Shown here: piece after piece, positions 1 through 9,229 of the stretch
How the letters are laid out: every line of letters starts with the position of its first letter
Position numbering within the stretch: the stretch's first letter is position 1
Origin: CAYUQT01 sp964446835
Lineage (GTDB): Bacteria; Planctomycetota; Phycisphaerae; UBA1845; JAFGLZ01
Assembly: GCA_964446835.1 (NCBI GenBank)
Contig: CAYUQT010000010.1
Span: 62,001-126,000, forward strand
Direction of reading: 5' to 3'
Length of the DNA: 64,000 nt
Made by a program: the position numbers and the translations under genes
The notes under the pieces: generated by a model
Told to the model about the DNA's origin: nothing
The model's database searches: none
The model's input: only the letters and a program-made list of their open reading frames with translations

Positions 1-2315
1 GACAACAGGGTGTTGGCCAGATCCCGGCCGTTCATTTCGGGCATGACCACGTCGGTCATCAGCAGGTGGATTTCACCGGCATACTCCTTTGCCAGGCGGA
101 TGGACTCTCCGGGTGTGGCGGCGGGCAGGACGTTGTATCCCTGGATTTGGAGCATCTTCGTGGTCAGTTCCAGGATCGTCTGCTCATCTTCCACCAGAAG
201 GATAGTCTCATTGCCGCGAGCAGCCGGTCTCACCGGATCGGCCTTTACCACCTGTTCGAGTTTGGCTGTGTGTTGAGGCAGGAAGATCTTGAAGGTGGTG
301 CCTTGCCCCGGCTCACTGTAGACGCTGATGAAGCCGTTGTTCTGCTTGACGATTCCATAGACCATGGGCAGACCCAGGCCGGTGCCCTTGCCGATACCCT
401 TGGTGGTGAAGAAGGGCTCAAACAGATGTGAAACTGTTTCGTGATCCATGCCGATGCCGTTGTCGCTGACAGCCAACAGGACGTACTCTCCGGGGATATA
501 ACCCGGGTGTGCGGCACAGTAGTCTTCGCTAAACACGGCGGTGTTCGTCTCGATGGTGACCTTGCCCGAATTGCGGATGGCGTCCCGGGCGTTGATACAC
601 AGGTTGGTCAGTATCTGGTCGATCTGGGAGGGATCGATCTTGACCGGTTTCAGGTCTCGGCCTGGCAGCCAGACCAGATCGATGTCTTCGCCGATGAGAC
701 GCCGAAGCATTTTGAGCGTCCCGTCTACAGTGTCATTTATGTCAAGTACCTTGGGTGTAACAATCTGCTTGCGGGCAAAAGCAAGAAGTTGCTGGGTGAG
801 GTCGGCGGAGCGCTTGGCCGCCTTGCTAATCTCCTGGAGGTTGTCGAAAGGAGGTTGAGTTGAATCCATTCCACATAGAGCGAGTTCAGCATGACCGAGA
901 ATCACGCTCAGCATGTTGTTGAAGTCATGAGCCACACCTCCAGCCAGTCGCCCTACCGACTCCATCTTCTGGGCCTGTTGGAGTTGAGTCTCAAGTTTGG
1001 CAGCTTTGTCTTCGGCACGTTTGCGCTCGGTGATGTTCATCGCAAAGCCAAGAAACTCCTGATGATTGTCGGCCAGCCGATCCACGGTTTGTCCACGGAA
1101 GAATATCCAACTCCACTCCCCACCCTTCGAACGGATTCGACGAGTCGCTTCGATGAATTTGGTCTGCCCCTCCAAATAGGCCGTAATAAGGGCTTCCCGA
1201 TCCCCCAAGTCATCGGGGTGTTGATAGTGTCTCCACTCCGCTTCCGTGGTTGGCAGCTCACCGGGGGCATAGCCCAGCATTGCATGGAAGCGGTCATCAA
1301 ACGAAACGGTTCCTTTCTCCCGATTCCATTTCCAGATACCCGCACAGCTCAGTTCCAATGCGAGGTCCAGCCACTGCTCACTCTCATACAGGACCTTCTC
1401 CGTCTGGCGACGGCGCCGAATCTCCCGTCGCATGGTAGTCATCCAGACCACTGCAATGGCCAAGAGCGAAACAAGAATGGCAATGGCCAGGGAATACTGT
1501 CTCCGAATTAGCTGCTCACGTGTCTGGAATACCACGTGTTTCGGCTTCCATCTTGCTTGGATACGATCCATTGTGCCGTCGGACTGAAGCGATCGCAGAC
1601 CATCGTTGATAGCCGCAAGGAGCAGGGAATTACCCTTCTTGACAGCAACAGCCGACGGTAACTCGGCGACAGGCTTCCCGACCGGCTGAACCTCAGTGAT
1701 ATTGTGTTTGGCGAGGATATATCCAGCCACCCAGATATCTGCGATCACTGCATCGATCTTGCCGTCCTGCAACATCTGAAGGCCCTGGCGATAATCCTCC
1801 ATGAGAAACATCTTGATCTGCGGATCGCGCTCAACAAGCGACTGGTTCAAACCGCCCGCACGAACGCCAACGGTCAACCCCCTCAGATCGGGAATGCCTT
1901 TGACCCATAGCTTCTCAGGACGAACGAAAATCGAATACTGTGAAAGGTAAACCACATCTGAGAAGTCAAACATCTTCCTTCTGGCGTCGGTTATGCTGAT
2001 AGGGCAGCCGACATCGACTTTCCCTTGGACAATAAGCGATAATGACTCTTCCCACCTCATCAATTGGATGTCGAGGGGACGCCCCATTCGTTTTGCCAAC
2101 TCGCGCATGATATCGATAACCAACCCCTTGGGTTCGCCATTCTCCAAATAAGACAACGGCGCATAATCGGTATCACTGGCGAAGATCAGCGGCCGCGGCT
2201 CGGCGGCGTATGCGCTACCCATCAGGACAAGAAGCGTCGGCACCGCAACCATTGAGAAGAACCGTGCATGAAGGGCAATATGATGGGATAGAGGTTTGTA
2301 GCCTTTGTAGGACAT
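1..2315 (-). CDS. Hybrid sensor histidine kinase with periplasmic SBP_bac_3 sensor (3' end outside window)
   Basis: Reading the minus strand from an ATG at 2315 gives one open frame of 771 codons that runs off the left edge. Residues 1-38 are a signal or anchor segment ending SAYAAEP. Residues ~42-262 resemble the family 3 amino-acid-type solute-binding fold used as a sensor (motifs GCPISITDARR, LRGLTVGV). A membrane segment lies at ~275-293 and a PAS domain at ~310-430. The HisKA H-box is AHDFNN with His463, followed by N-box NLCINARDAI, DNGIGM and GTGLGL of the ATPase, then a receiver domain (LLVEDE; phosphoacceptor Asp ~755 in TDVVMPEMNG). It is expected to sense a small periplasmic ligand and relay phosphate to its own receiver. 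Ligand and downstream regulator are unknown; the receiver end is missing. No neighbour in the window is an obvious partner. Confidence 0.93.
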   Translation of the reverse strand, partial: MSYKGYKPLSHHIALHARFFSMVAVPTLLVLMGSAYAAEPRPLIFASDTDYAPLSYLENGEPKGLVIDIMRELAKRMGRPLDIQLMRWEESLSLIVQGKVDVGCPISITDARRKMFDFSDVVYLSQYSIFVRPEKLWVKGIPDLRGLTVGVRAGGLNQSLVERDPQIKMFLMEDYRQGLQMLQDGKIDAVIADIWVAGYILAKHNITEVQPVGKPVAELPSAVAVKKGNSLLLAAINDGLRSLQSDGTMDRIQARWKPKHVVFQTREQLIRRQYSLAIAILVSLLAIAVVWMTTMRREIRRRRQTEKVLYESEQWLDLALELSCAGIWKWNREKGTVSFDDRFHAMLGYAPGELPTTEAEWRHYQHPDDLGDREALITAYLEGQTKFIEATRRIRSKGGEWSWIFFRGQTVDRLADNHQEFLGFAMNITERKRAEDKAAKLETQLQQAQKMESVGRLAGGVAHDFNNMLSVILGHAELALCGMDSTQPPFDNLQEISKAAKRSADLTQQLLAFARKQIVTPKVLDINDTVDGTLKMLRRLIGEDIDLVWLPGRDLKPVKIDPSQIDQILTNLCINARDAIRNSGKVTIETNTAVFSEDYCAAHPGYIPGEYVLLAVSDNGIGMDHETVSHLFEPFFTTKGIGKGTGLGLPMVYGIVKQNNGFISVYSEPGQGTTFKIFLPQHTAKLEQVVKADPVRPAARGNETILLVEDEQTILELTTKMLQIQGYNVLPAATPGESIRLAKEYAGEIHLLMTDVVMPEMNGRDLANTLL

Positions 2316-2785
2316 GACGACGAATTCCGGAAGAAACCGTGGGATTTAGATCCGCTGGAGACCTGCAATTCCCGCCTTTCCCCTTCATCTAGACGGCATG
2401 CATCTTCCCTGACCTTTGTTTCTCACGAGTCCTTTCATGCGGAGTGCTACGGCGCCTGCGGGTGCTCACTCCTGTCCGGCGCAGTGCCGGATAGTATCGT
2501 TCTATCGATTCGCCACCGACGCCGAACACAATACTCCCACTTCGTGAGATGACCGATATTGCTGGCTTCTGTGAGTAACACCACCCTCACAATACTCATC
2601 TGTGTCATGCGATTCAAGCACAGCAGGGAATCAATCTCTGAATAACAGGGGCGTGCCCTGGTATTCGTTAGGGCGTTTCTCTGCGGGCTGCTTGTGAGAA
2701 CGACGGCGCGGCAGCGGGTGGAGCCGATGCCCGATCAGCACCTCCAAGTTCACCACAAACCTGTCGCCTCCCAGCGGGCGGCCTT
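2316..2785. other. Intergenic stretch, 470 bp, no gene seen
   Basis: No convincing coding frame here: the 141-codon minus frame that enters it is a shadow of the downstream hydrolase. A small hairpin, TCCGGC-gcagt-GCCGGA, lies near 2475-2491, and the nonamer ACAATACTC occurs twice, near 2529 and 2587. These may belong to the leader of the histidine kinase, but I see no clear promoter. Confidence 0.4.
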
Positions 2786-5497
2786 TCACTGTTGAGCGGC
2801 TCGCTGGAGGACGGCCTGGGTGATCGCGTCGGCGATGGCCTTCATGCCCCGATCGCCCGGGTGCCCGGCCACCCCGTCGTGCTTGAAGGATCGTTCCGCA
2901 CGCGCGGCGTTGGCCGCATCGCGGCCGATCGGTCCGGCGTCGACGAAGATGCCGCCCGCTTCCTGGCAGGCCTGCCTGAGCATCTGGTCTTTGGCGGGAT
3001 CGGGCCAGAAGCAACTGCGCACGACGACGAGCGGGTGACGTTTGGCCAGGGCGCATCCCAGGATCCGCATCACGCCGGCCTTGAACTGCGCCTTGGCGTC
3101 GTCGGAACCCAACGGCGACACGTTCTCGCCGATGGCCAGAACCACCAGGTCAGGATCGAATGCGAAGAAGTCCTTCAGTTGTCCGGCCACGTCATAGCTC
3201 GCGTAGTTGCGCTCAAAGTCCGCGATGTTCGTGACCCTTATCTGGGGCGTCGAACCGGTATGCCGGGCGACAGCAGCGGCGACAAGATGTACGTAGTCCT
3301 TGTCCTCGGAACTGGCCGCCATGCCCCAGTTCCCGGTCCAGCCGATGTCCTCTTTGGGGCCGTGCAAGGTGATGCTGTTACCCAAGAACAGAATCCGGCG
3401 GATGGCCGACGGCTTGACCTCCGGCTCGGCGGTGACAGGGAACATAGAAATCCGGAATTTGGTGCAGCCATACGGAACGAGCGTGACGGGTTCGGCCGGT
3501 TTCGATTTTGCGACCGGCAGCGACGGCAGCCGGGGGGCCTTCGGGTCGGGGTTCCAGGCGACTTCGACCGCGTTGGCCCGCAGTTTCAGGGGCGCTGCCA
3601 GCGGCCAATCCCATCTGTCGGGCATGGCCGTGCGCTCCACGGTCAGGCCGGGAGCCTGCACGTCCAACGCGAATTGCCACCGGGCAGATGGATCGGGCGT
3701 GTTGAGGTTGGCGGTGTCCGCGATGGGCAGCGCGAAGAGCAGCGGGCCATACGACACCGAGGCGTAGGGCACGCCCTGAATGCTGTCTTCGGCCGGAATC
3801 GTCACCTTCGTGACCCTGTGGCCGCCATCGTAAGGCGGGCCCGACGCGGCGTCGCGCCCGGTCTTGAGGTTCGCGGTCATCGGAAGGTGCAGGCGGAGGG
3901 TGTCGCCCGGCTTCCAGCTTCGGCTGACGCGGGCGAATCCCTTGGCGTTGCGCTCGACGGTTGCGGGTGAACCATTGATGCTCAAAGAGGGAGCGGTGCA
4001 CCAGCCGGGAACGTGGAGGTCGAGTGCGAAGGCCGCCTCGCGCTCGGGTTGCACGGACATCTCGATGGTTTCATTGAAGGGATAGTCGGTCTTGCAGGCG
4101 ATGACGACGGGCATGCGGTCGGCCACCAGCGCGGTCACCTTGCAGGGGCCGTAGCAGGTTGCCGCCAGGCCATTGTCATAGGTGGCCATCCACATGTGCG
4201 TGACGTACCACGGCACGATGCGGTTGAGCGCGGCGGTGCAACAGAGTGGCGAGTGTTTCAGTTGGTAGGTGCCGCCTCCGGCCCTGGGGCCGTGCGGAAA
4301 GTCCGGCGACAGGTTGGCGAACCGATTGGGGCTCTGGAAATAGACGTGGGTTTTGAAATCGCGCGACACGGTGGCGGGCCCCGCGTTGAAGAACGCCCGC
4401 TCGAGCCGGTCTGCCATCCGGCCTTCGCCGGTCACGGAAAGCAGGCTGACCTGGCTCCACACATAGTTCGCCACATCGCAGGTCTCGCTGCCTCGGAATG
4501 CGCACGTGGGAAGATACCATTCGTCGGAGACAGGGACGCCATAGGGCTGCATGGCGATGCGTTCGAGCAGGTCATGCCAGCCGACGGCCGCCTGCAGGTA
4601 GCTCACGTCGCCGGTCCACAGATAGCCCACCGCCCAGGGCGTAGTGGACTCGATGAATCCAACCACGTGTTCGTTGTCTACCGTGGTGCCTGGCTTCAGA
4701 TCCGGCGCCTTGCGGTAGCGGGCAAGGGCCGGTACCAGCGATGTCCCTTCTTTCTTAAACATGGCGTCCAGCGCGTCGGCGATGCCCTTGTTGCCGCTCC
4801 ACCTGTACGCCTCGTACGCCGGCCATTCGTTCGACAGGCTGGTGGTGATCCACCGAAGGCAGTCGGGATCTGGGCCGTAGGCCTTCACCATCGCCTCCAG
4901 GATGTGCTTGTCGCCGGAGGCAGCGTAGTAGCCGGTCATGGCGCGCCCCAGCAGGCCGCAGGCCCAGAGCGGCCAGCCCCCCGAATCCACGCTGACGGCT
5001 TTCCGGTCGCCGGGATTCTTCCTGTCGAGCCACCAGAGAAATAGCAGGCCGTTGGTGTTCATGTGGTCGGCCACCGCGTACAAACGCTTCTTGGCCTGCT
5101 GAATCAGCGCCTCGTCGTGCAGGGCGAAGCCCAGACGGGCCAGGCCGTCAAACCAGTAGCCGCCCCCTTCGTAGGGCCAGGCGCCGTTAGGCCAGTTGAG
5201 TCTTTCGCCGGTCATCTTGTGGTCGGCAGCCCAGGCCCGTTTGAACTCGTCGTCGACCTCGTCCATGTGGCCGGTGTAGCCGTCGCGAGTCGCCAGGCAC
5301 CAGTCGCGCAACCAGCCGGCGGGTTCCACCGCGCCGGGCGGCAGCGGGATGAACGCCGGACGCGTCGGCGTCTCGAAAGGTCGCGCGTAGTTGACCGCTG
5401 CGGGGGTTGCAGATTCGCCCGCATGGGCAGCCAGGGCAAACGCCAGGGTGACACCGCTCAAGACCATGCCGCAGAACATCGTTTGTCTGTGTCTCAT
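2786..5497 (-). CDS. GH127-like beta-L-arabinofuranosidase fused to SGNH hydrolase domain, exported
   Basis: The protein has 903 residues from the ATG at 5497; the open frame extends 30 codons upstream, but this start puts a clean signal peptide (cleavage after LAAHAG) at the N-terminus. Residues ~35-690 match the GH127/DUF1680 family, retaining-type arabinofuranosidases using a zinc-held cysteine. The zinc ligands are visible as Glu338 and Cys340 (SETCD) and the Cys419-Cys420 pair (SPLCCTAALN); Glu326 is a candidate acid/base. The family's end motif LVPYGCTKFRIS closes this part. Residues ~698-903 form an SGNH/GDSL-like domain: block I LFLGNSIT (Ser708) and a C-terminal DGVAGHPGD block carrying Asp and His. 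The combination suggests removal of arabinose units and of ester decorations from the same polysaccharide. The exact substrates are inferred. Confidence 0.88.
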   Translation of the reverse strand: MRHRQTMFCGMVLSGVTLAFALAAHAGESATPAAVNYARPFETPTRPAFIPLPPGAVEPAGWLRDWCLATRDGYTGHMDEVDDEFKRAWAADHKMTGERLNWPNGAWPYEGGGYWFDGLARLGFALHDEALIQQAKKRLYAVADHMNTNGLLFLWWLDRKNPGDRKAVSVDSGGWPLWACGLLGRAMTGYYAASGDKHILEAMVKAYGPDPDCLRWITTSLSNEWPAYEAYRWSGNKGIADALDAMFKKEGTSLVPALARYRKAPDLKPGTTVDNEHVVGFIESTTPWAVGYLWTGDVSYLQAAVGWHDLLERIAMQPYGVPVSDEWYLPTCAFRGSETCDVANYVWSQVSLLSVTGEGRMADRLERAFFNAGPATVSRDFKTHVYFQSPNRFANLSPDFPHGPRAGGGTYQLKHSPLCCTAALNRIVPWYVTHMWMATYDNGLAATCYGPCKVTALVADRMPVVIACKTDYPFNETIEMSVQPEREAAFALDLHVPGWCTAPSLSINGSPATVERNAKGFARVSRSWKPGDTLRLHLPMTANLKTGRDAASGPPYDGGHRVTKVTIPAEDSIQGVPYASVSYGPLLFALPIADTANLNTPDPSARWQFALDVQAPGLTVERTAMPDRWDWPLAAPLKLRANAVEVAWNPDPKAPRLPSLPVAKSKPAEPVTLVPYGCTKFRISMFPVTAEPEVKPSAIRRILFLGNSITLHGPKEDIGWTGNWGMAASSEDKDYVHLVAAAVARHTGSTPQIRVTNIADFERNYASYDVAGQLKDFFAFDPDLVVLAIGENVSPLGSDDAKAQFKAGVMRILGCALAKRHPLVVVRSCFWPDPAKDQMLRQACQEAGGIFVDAGPIGRDAANAARAERSFKHDGVAGHPGDRGMKAIADAITQAVLQRAAQQ

Positions 5498-5720
5498 GGA
5501 GGCGGATTCTAGCACTGCATGGGGTTGGGGGACAATCTCTCTGCGATTTCTGTCGGGGCCCGAGCAGGAATCAACGCCGCAAGGCACAAGAAACGCAACA
5601 GTGAATGGCGAAGCTCCGGAGAGACCCTCTCATACCGGCATCTCGCTCCAGCGAGCCGTCCAGCAGTGAGGGCTCGCGCGGAGATGGTGCGGCTGATCAA
5701 ACCCCGTCAATGAAGGGGTG

Positions 5721-6869
5721 TCACAGGTCTTCCAGCAGCCGCTCGACGGCGACGGCACGAACCTTCGGCGCCAGTGGGAATGTGTCCGCCCCGGCATGGA
5801 TGACGTCCAGACGCCGGAGGCCCAGGTCGGACATCGCGTTTCGCATGGATGGGGTCAGGTGGGGGCTGCTCGTCCTCTTGATTTCGAATCCCAGACGCTG
5901 CCGCCCTCGAACCACGAGCAGGTCCAGTTCCGCTCCCGCGTGGGTGGCCCAGAAGAAGCATTCCTCCGGTTGTGCCCCCAGCCGGTGGATCACCTGCTCG
6001 ATGATGAATCCCTCCCATGACGCTCCCAGCTTCGGGTGTGCCTCGACATCAGCGAAGGTCTTGAGGTTGAGCAGCGTGTGGAGGATTCCACTGTCGGCGA
6101 TATAGACCTTCGGCGCCTTGACCTGCCGTTTGGAGACGTTGGCAAACCAGGGAGGCAGTTGGCGGACCACCATCGCCGACGTCAGTATGTCGAGGTAGTT
6201 CCGCACTGTGGTATCAGCCACACCGAACGACCGTGCGAACTCCGAGGCGTTCCAGATCTGCCCGTGGTAGTGCGCGAGCATCGTCCAGAAGCGCCGTATT
6301 GTCGCCGAGCCAATGGTGATGCCCAGTTGGGGCAGGTCTCGCTCGAGAAACGTGCGGATGAACCCCGCGCGCCATTCATGACTGCCGCCTTGCGAGGCGG
6401 TGGTGTAGGATCGCGGGAACCCCCCACGAAGCCACAATCGTTTGTGGTTGGCCGGTCCGACCTCGCCCAGGGCAAGCCCCCTCAGCTCGTGGTAGATGAC
6501 ACGTCCGGCCAGTGTCTCAGAACCGAGGCGAAGCAAGCTTGGCGAGGCACTGCCGAGAACGAGAAATCGGCTTGGCGTTCTCGGTCGGTCTGCCAGCACA
6601 CGAAGGATCTTGAACAGATCGGGTCTGTGTTGGATCTCGTCGATGACCACGAGGCCCCTGAGATCCTTGATCGCCAGCATCGGATCATCAAGGCGTGCCA
6701 GATCTTCGGGGTTCTCCAGGTCAAAATGCCGGCAGGGGCCGGGCGTTCGGGCTACCACTTGACGGGCCAGCGTCGTCTTGCCGACTTGGCGTGCCCCCAC
6801 GATACCAACAACAGGGTGCCTTCGGAGGAGTCCCCGAAGCAGATCGACCTGTCGATCACGGAGAATCAT
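5721..6869 (-). CDS. AAA-family ATPase with DUF4143 domain
   Basis: The 382-residue protein begins with an AAA_14-type ATPase: Walker A GARQVGKTT at residues 25-33, Walker B VVIDE at 74-78, and a GSASPSLL sensor-like motif. The C-terminal half carries the DUF4143 region, ending in a nuclease-like fold with ELDLLVVRGRQRLGFEIK, where Asp, Glu and Lys are arranged as in PD-(D/E)xK proteins. Members are widespread, often horizontally moved, and their function is not settled; roles in defence or as selfish genes have been proposed. The gene stands alone between unrelated genes. Its start lies 9 nt downstream of a long inverted repeat (6879-6921), with no Shine-Dalgarno site. Confidence 0.88.
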   Translation of the reverse strand: MILRDRQVDLLRGLLRRHPVVGIVGARQVGKTTLARQVVARTPGPCRHFDLENPEDLARLDDPMLAIKDLRGLVVIDEIQHRPDLFKILRVLADRPRTPSRFLVLGSASPSLLRLGSETLAGRVIYHELRGLALGEVGPANHKRLWLRGGFPRSYTTASQGGSHEWRAGFIRTFLERDLPQLGITIGSATIRRFWTMLAHYHGQIWNASEFARSFGVADTTVRNYLDILTSAMVVRQLPPWFANVSKRQVKAPKVYIADSGILHTLLNLKTFADVEAHPKLGASWEGFIIEQVIHRLGAQPEECFFWATHAGAELDLLVVRGRQRLGFEIKRTSSPHLTPSMRNAMSDLGLRRLDVIHAGADTFPLAPKVRAVAVERLLEDL

Positions 6870-6878
6870 ATAGAAAAC

Positions 6879-6921
6879 TTACCTTGAAAATTCGGTGATA
6901 GCAACCGAATTTTCAAGGTAA
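6879..6921. promoter_or_regulatory. 18-bp perfect inverted repeat before the DUF4143 gene
   Basis: The arms TTACCTTGAAAATTCGGT (6879-6896) and its exact complement (6904-6921) flank a 7-nt loop. The element is AT-rich in a GC-rich region and ends 9 nt from the ATG at 6869. It could be an operator, a 5' UTR hairpin, or an end of a mobile unit; the sequence does not decide between these. Confidence 0.75.
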
Positions 6922-7141
6922 TCAAGAAGGTGTTTCTTGTTCACAACTCGCCAGTTCGCCGCCTCCCAATGCCCAACCCGGTCATCCCTGACACGCAGGC
7001 GAGGTGGTTGTCGGCGGGTTGGCGGACAATGCACAGGAAGCATCCTCAACTCGCCAAGGCTCCGAAAGGAAAGGGGAGGGCATATCGGCTATGATGCAGT
7101 TGCCGATGTCCGATCCCGCGGGTCCTGCATGAGGTCAACAT

Positions 7142-7345
7142 ATGTCCCGTCGCGTTTGGGTCCATGTTCTATGCGTATCTCTCTTGTTTCTGCCGGGCTG
7201 TTCGCAAGGCAAGGGACATTCAGCGACCGCAAAACAGACACAATCGCAGAGGCAGACCAAGGCCAAGACGCCCAAACAGGTATTCGCGGAAATGCGCAAG
7301 GCAATAGAGAAGCAGAAGCAGGCCGCCCAGAAGACGAAGAACTGA
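7142..7345 (+). CDS. Small lipoprotein
   Basis: This 67-residue protein has a short basic start (MSRR), a hydrophobic stretch and a lipobox LPGC with Cys20, followed by a Lys/Gln/Ala-rich, probably helical tail (KQVFAEMRKAIEKQKQAAQK). It should be anchored to a membrane by its lipidated cysteine. No family was recognised. It precedes a small membrane protein by 33 nt, so the two may be cotranscribed. A longer frame in another register (6937-7767) overlaps it but shows no family features, so I prefer this reading. Confidence 0.6.
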   Translation: MSRRVWVHVLCVSLLFLPGCSQGKGHSATAKQTQSQRQTKAKTPKQVFAEMRKAIEKQKQAAQKTKN

Positions 7346-7378
7346 GCCGGCAAGACCTGACACAGGAGCAGCGGACAG

Positions 7379-7711
7379 ATGACGAACGCCCGGTTCGAGA
7401 AACGGTGGTTCAGGATGTACTTTGTTTCGCTATTCCTCGGGCTGTTCTTCGCATCCCTCATACTGGACGGTGGCATATGCCTGTTCTTGTACATGGTGCT
7501 GACCATTCCGTCCATGATCGTCTCCTTCATCCTCAGCAGGGTTCCGTACGTCGTGCGCGTGTTCCCATTGGCGATTCTGCTGGCCTTGCTTCCGCTTGCC
7601 CTGATCATGTCGGCCCCCTCAGAGCTTCCATACCACTGCATTCGATGGTTGCAGCACGCGCCGCCCTGGAAGTATCTCAAACCACTCAGGATCGCGGGGG
7701 AGTGGGGATGA
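7379..7711 (+). CDS. Small membrane protein, unknown function
   Basis: The 110-residue protein has two or three hydrophobic segments (about residues 13-30, 32-50 and 58-78) and a soluble C-terminal tail containing a WLQHAPPWKYLKPL stretch. A ribosome site CAGGAG lies 10 nt before the ATG. It follows the small lipoprotein closely. I do not recognise the family. Confidence 0.55.
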   Translation: MTNARFEKRWFRMYFVSLFLGLFFASLILDGGICLFLYMVLTIPSMIVSFILSRVPYVVRVFPLAILLALLPLALIMSAPSELPYHCIRWLQHAPPWKYLKPLRIAGEWG

Positions 7712-7808
7712 CGGAGGATGCACCCCATCGCTCAAGGCGAGGTTGCGGCTACAATCTCTGCCGATGAGGGCGCATATCGGTGGGCACAATCTTGGGAGGA
7801 TTCCTGGA

Positions 7809-9206
7809 ATGGTCAACACGGTGAAATCCACTCGTCGATTGGCGGGCCTCAGCCGCCGCGACTTCCTGTCTCAGACGCTCATCACCGCAGGAGGGGTGCT
7901 CGTTGCGTCGGGTGGCCGGCGGGGGCGCTGTCGGGCGGAATCCCAGGGCGGCGGTGTCACCACACGGCGGTCGACGTGGAAGCTCCGGCCGGACCTCGTC
8001 CATAAGGATTCGCCCAAGGGTATCGAGGTGATCCAACTGACGACCGACCCCGACGTGCCCAGCTCGCATCTCTACATGGAGGCCCAGATCTTCACCATGG
8101 ACTCCAAGCGGTTCGTCCTGCACCGGTCGGCCACGGCACACGGCGGCAGCAAGAGCGATCCGAAGCATCAGTACTTTCTCTGTGACATCGAACACAACCT
8201 CGCCCTCCAACCGCTGACCCATGAGAAGGGGGCCACGGCGGCCTCGGTCTCACCGGATGACAAGTACTGCTACTACTTCGTGGATGAAACCGAGCCGGGG
8301 GCGGGGCGGCTGACGCTGAAACGTGTGAACCTCGATGGGACCGATCGGCGCACCATCCTGGTGGTCGATACGCCTCCGAAGGGGGCATCATCGCGGCCCA
8401 GCCGCATCTATCCCCTCTCGACCATCTCGTCCGACGGCAAGCGGATGGCCCTGTCGGCATTTTTCGGCGACGGCAAGACGGCAGACGCCCCGTGGGGGCT
8501 GATGGTCTTCGATCTGGCCGCTGCCACCGTGCAGGTGGTCATCCAGGGGCCCACCTGGTGCAACATGCATCCGCAGTACTGTCGCGGCACCGATCCGGAG
8601 GCCACGCACGATATCCTCATTCAGGAGAATCATGGGTGTACCGTGGATGCCCGCGGCGCAGTCACTCTCCTGGTGGGGGGTGATGGGGCCGACATCCACG
8701 TCATCCGTGACGACGGCAGCAACTTCCGCAACATGCCCTGGGGGCGTGACGGCAATGAGTTCTGCCAGGGGCATCAGTGCTGGCGAGGTCGCGGAACCTG
8801 GGCGATTACGAGTACCAGTACCCGCAAGCCGCCCGAGGCCCAACTGATCGAAGGGCGGGCGACACCCCATGCCGGGCATGTGGGCATCCGAACGCCGGGC
8901 GGGCATCGAAACGACCTTTCCCGTTCTGTCTCGAAGCCGCGCTTCTATCATTTTGCCACCGACATCGCCGGCCGGCGTCTGATCTCCGACGGCGGTTCAT
9001 TCGGTCCGGAGGCCGACATCTTCCTGGCCGATCTGGGGAAGGCCGGGGATGATGCCCTGGGCAACGTCCGGTTCCTGCTGAAGCCGCGGTCATCGTGTCA
9101 GAAGGGCGGGCACATCCACCCGTTCCTCTCGCCCGACGGAAAGGTGGGGCTGTTCAACTCCGACGAATCGGGCCTGTTGCAGGCGTATCTGGTCCGAGGC
9201 ATCTGA
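7809..9206 (+). CDS. Tat-exported oligogalacturonate-lyase-like beta-propeller protein
   Basis: The start at 7809 is chosen because GGGAGG lies about 10 nt upstream; an in-frame start at 7743 lacks one. The N-terminus has a twin-arginine signal (SRRDFLSQTLITAGG). The 465-residue mature-type body has WD40/TolB-like blades (SVSPDDKYCYYF, SSDGKRMALSAF, LSPDGKVGLFN) and His-rich motifs MHPQYCRG, CQGHQCWRG and QKGGHIHPF. The last has a Gln followed by two His residues, reminiscent of the metal-binding Gln and His residues of PL22 oligogalacturonate lyases. A role in degrading pectin fragments is therefore inferred; a non-catalytic propeller remains possible. It is convergent with the FG-GAP gene. 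Confidence 0.7.
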   Translation: MVNTVKSTRRLAGLSRRDFLSQTLITAGGVLVASGGRRGRCRAESQGGGVTTRRSTWKLRPDLVHKDSPKGIEVIQLTTDPDVPSSHLYMEAQIFTMDSKRFVLHRSATAHGGSKSDPKHQYFLCDIEHNLALQPLTHEKGATAASVSPDDKYCYYFVDETEPGAGRLTLKRVNLDGTDRRTILVVDTPPKGASSRPSRIYPLSTISSDGKRMALSAFFGDGKTADAPWGLMVFDLAAATVQVVIQGPTWCNMHPQYCRGTDPEATHDILIQENHGCTVDARGAVTLLVGGDGADIHVIRDDGSNFRNMPWGRDGNEFCQGHQCWRGRGTWAITSTSTRKPPEAQLIEGRATPHAGHVGIRTPGGHRNDLSRSVSKPRFYHFATDIAGRRLISDGGSFGPEADIFLADLGKAGDDALGNVRFLLKPRSSCQKGGHIHPFLSPDGKVGLFNSDESGLLQAYLVRGI

Positions 9207-9229
9207 CGAGGGCGGCGGTCTGTGGCCGC

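Noticed and set aside
6937..7767. A 276-codon plus frame overlapping the small lipoprotein and membrane protein
   Set aside because: It has no features, while the other two readings have a lipobox, membrane segments and a ribosome site.
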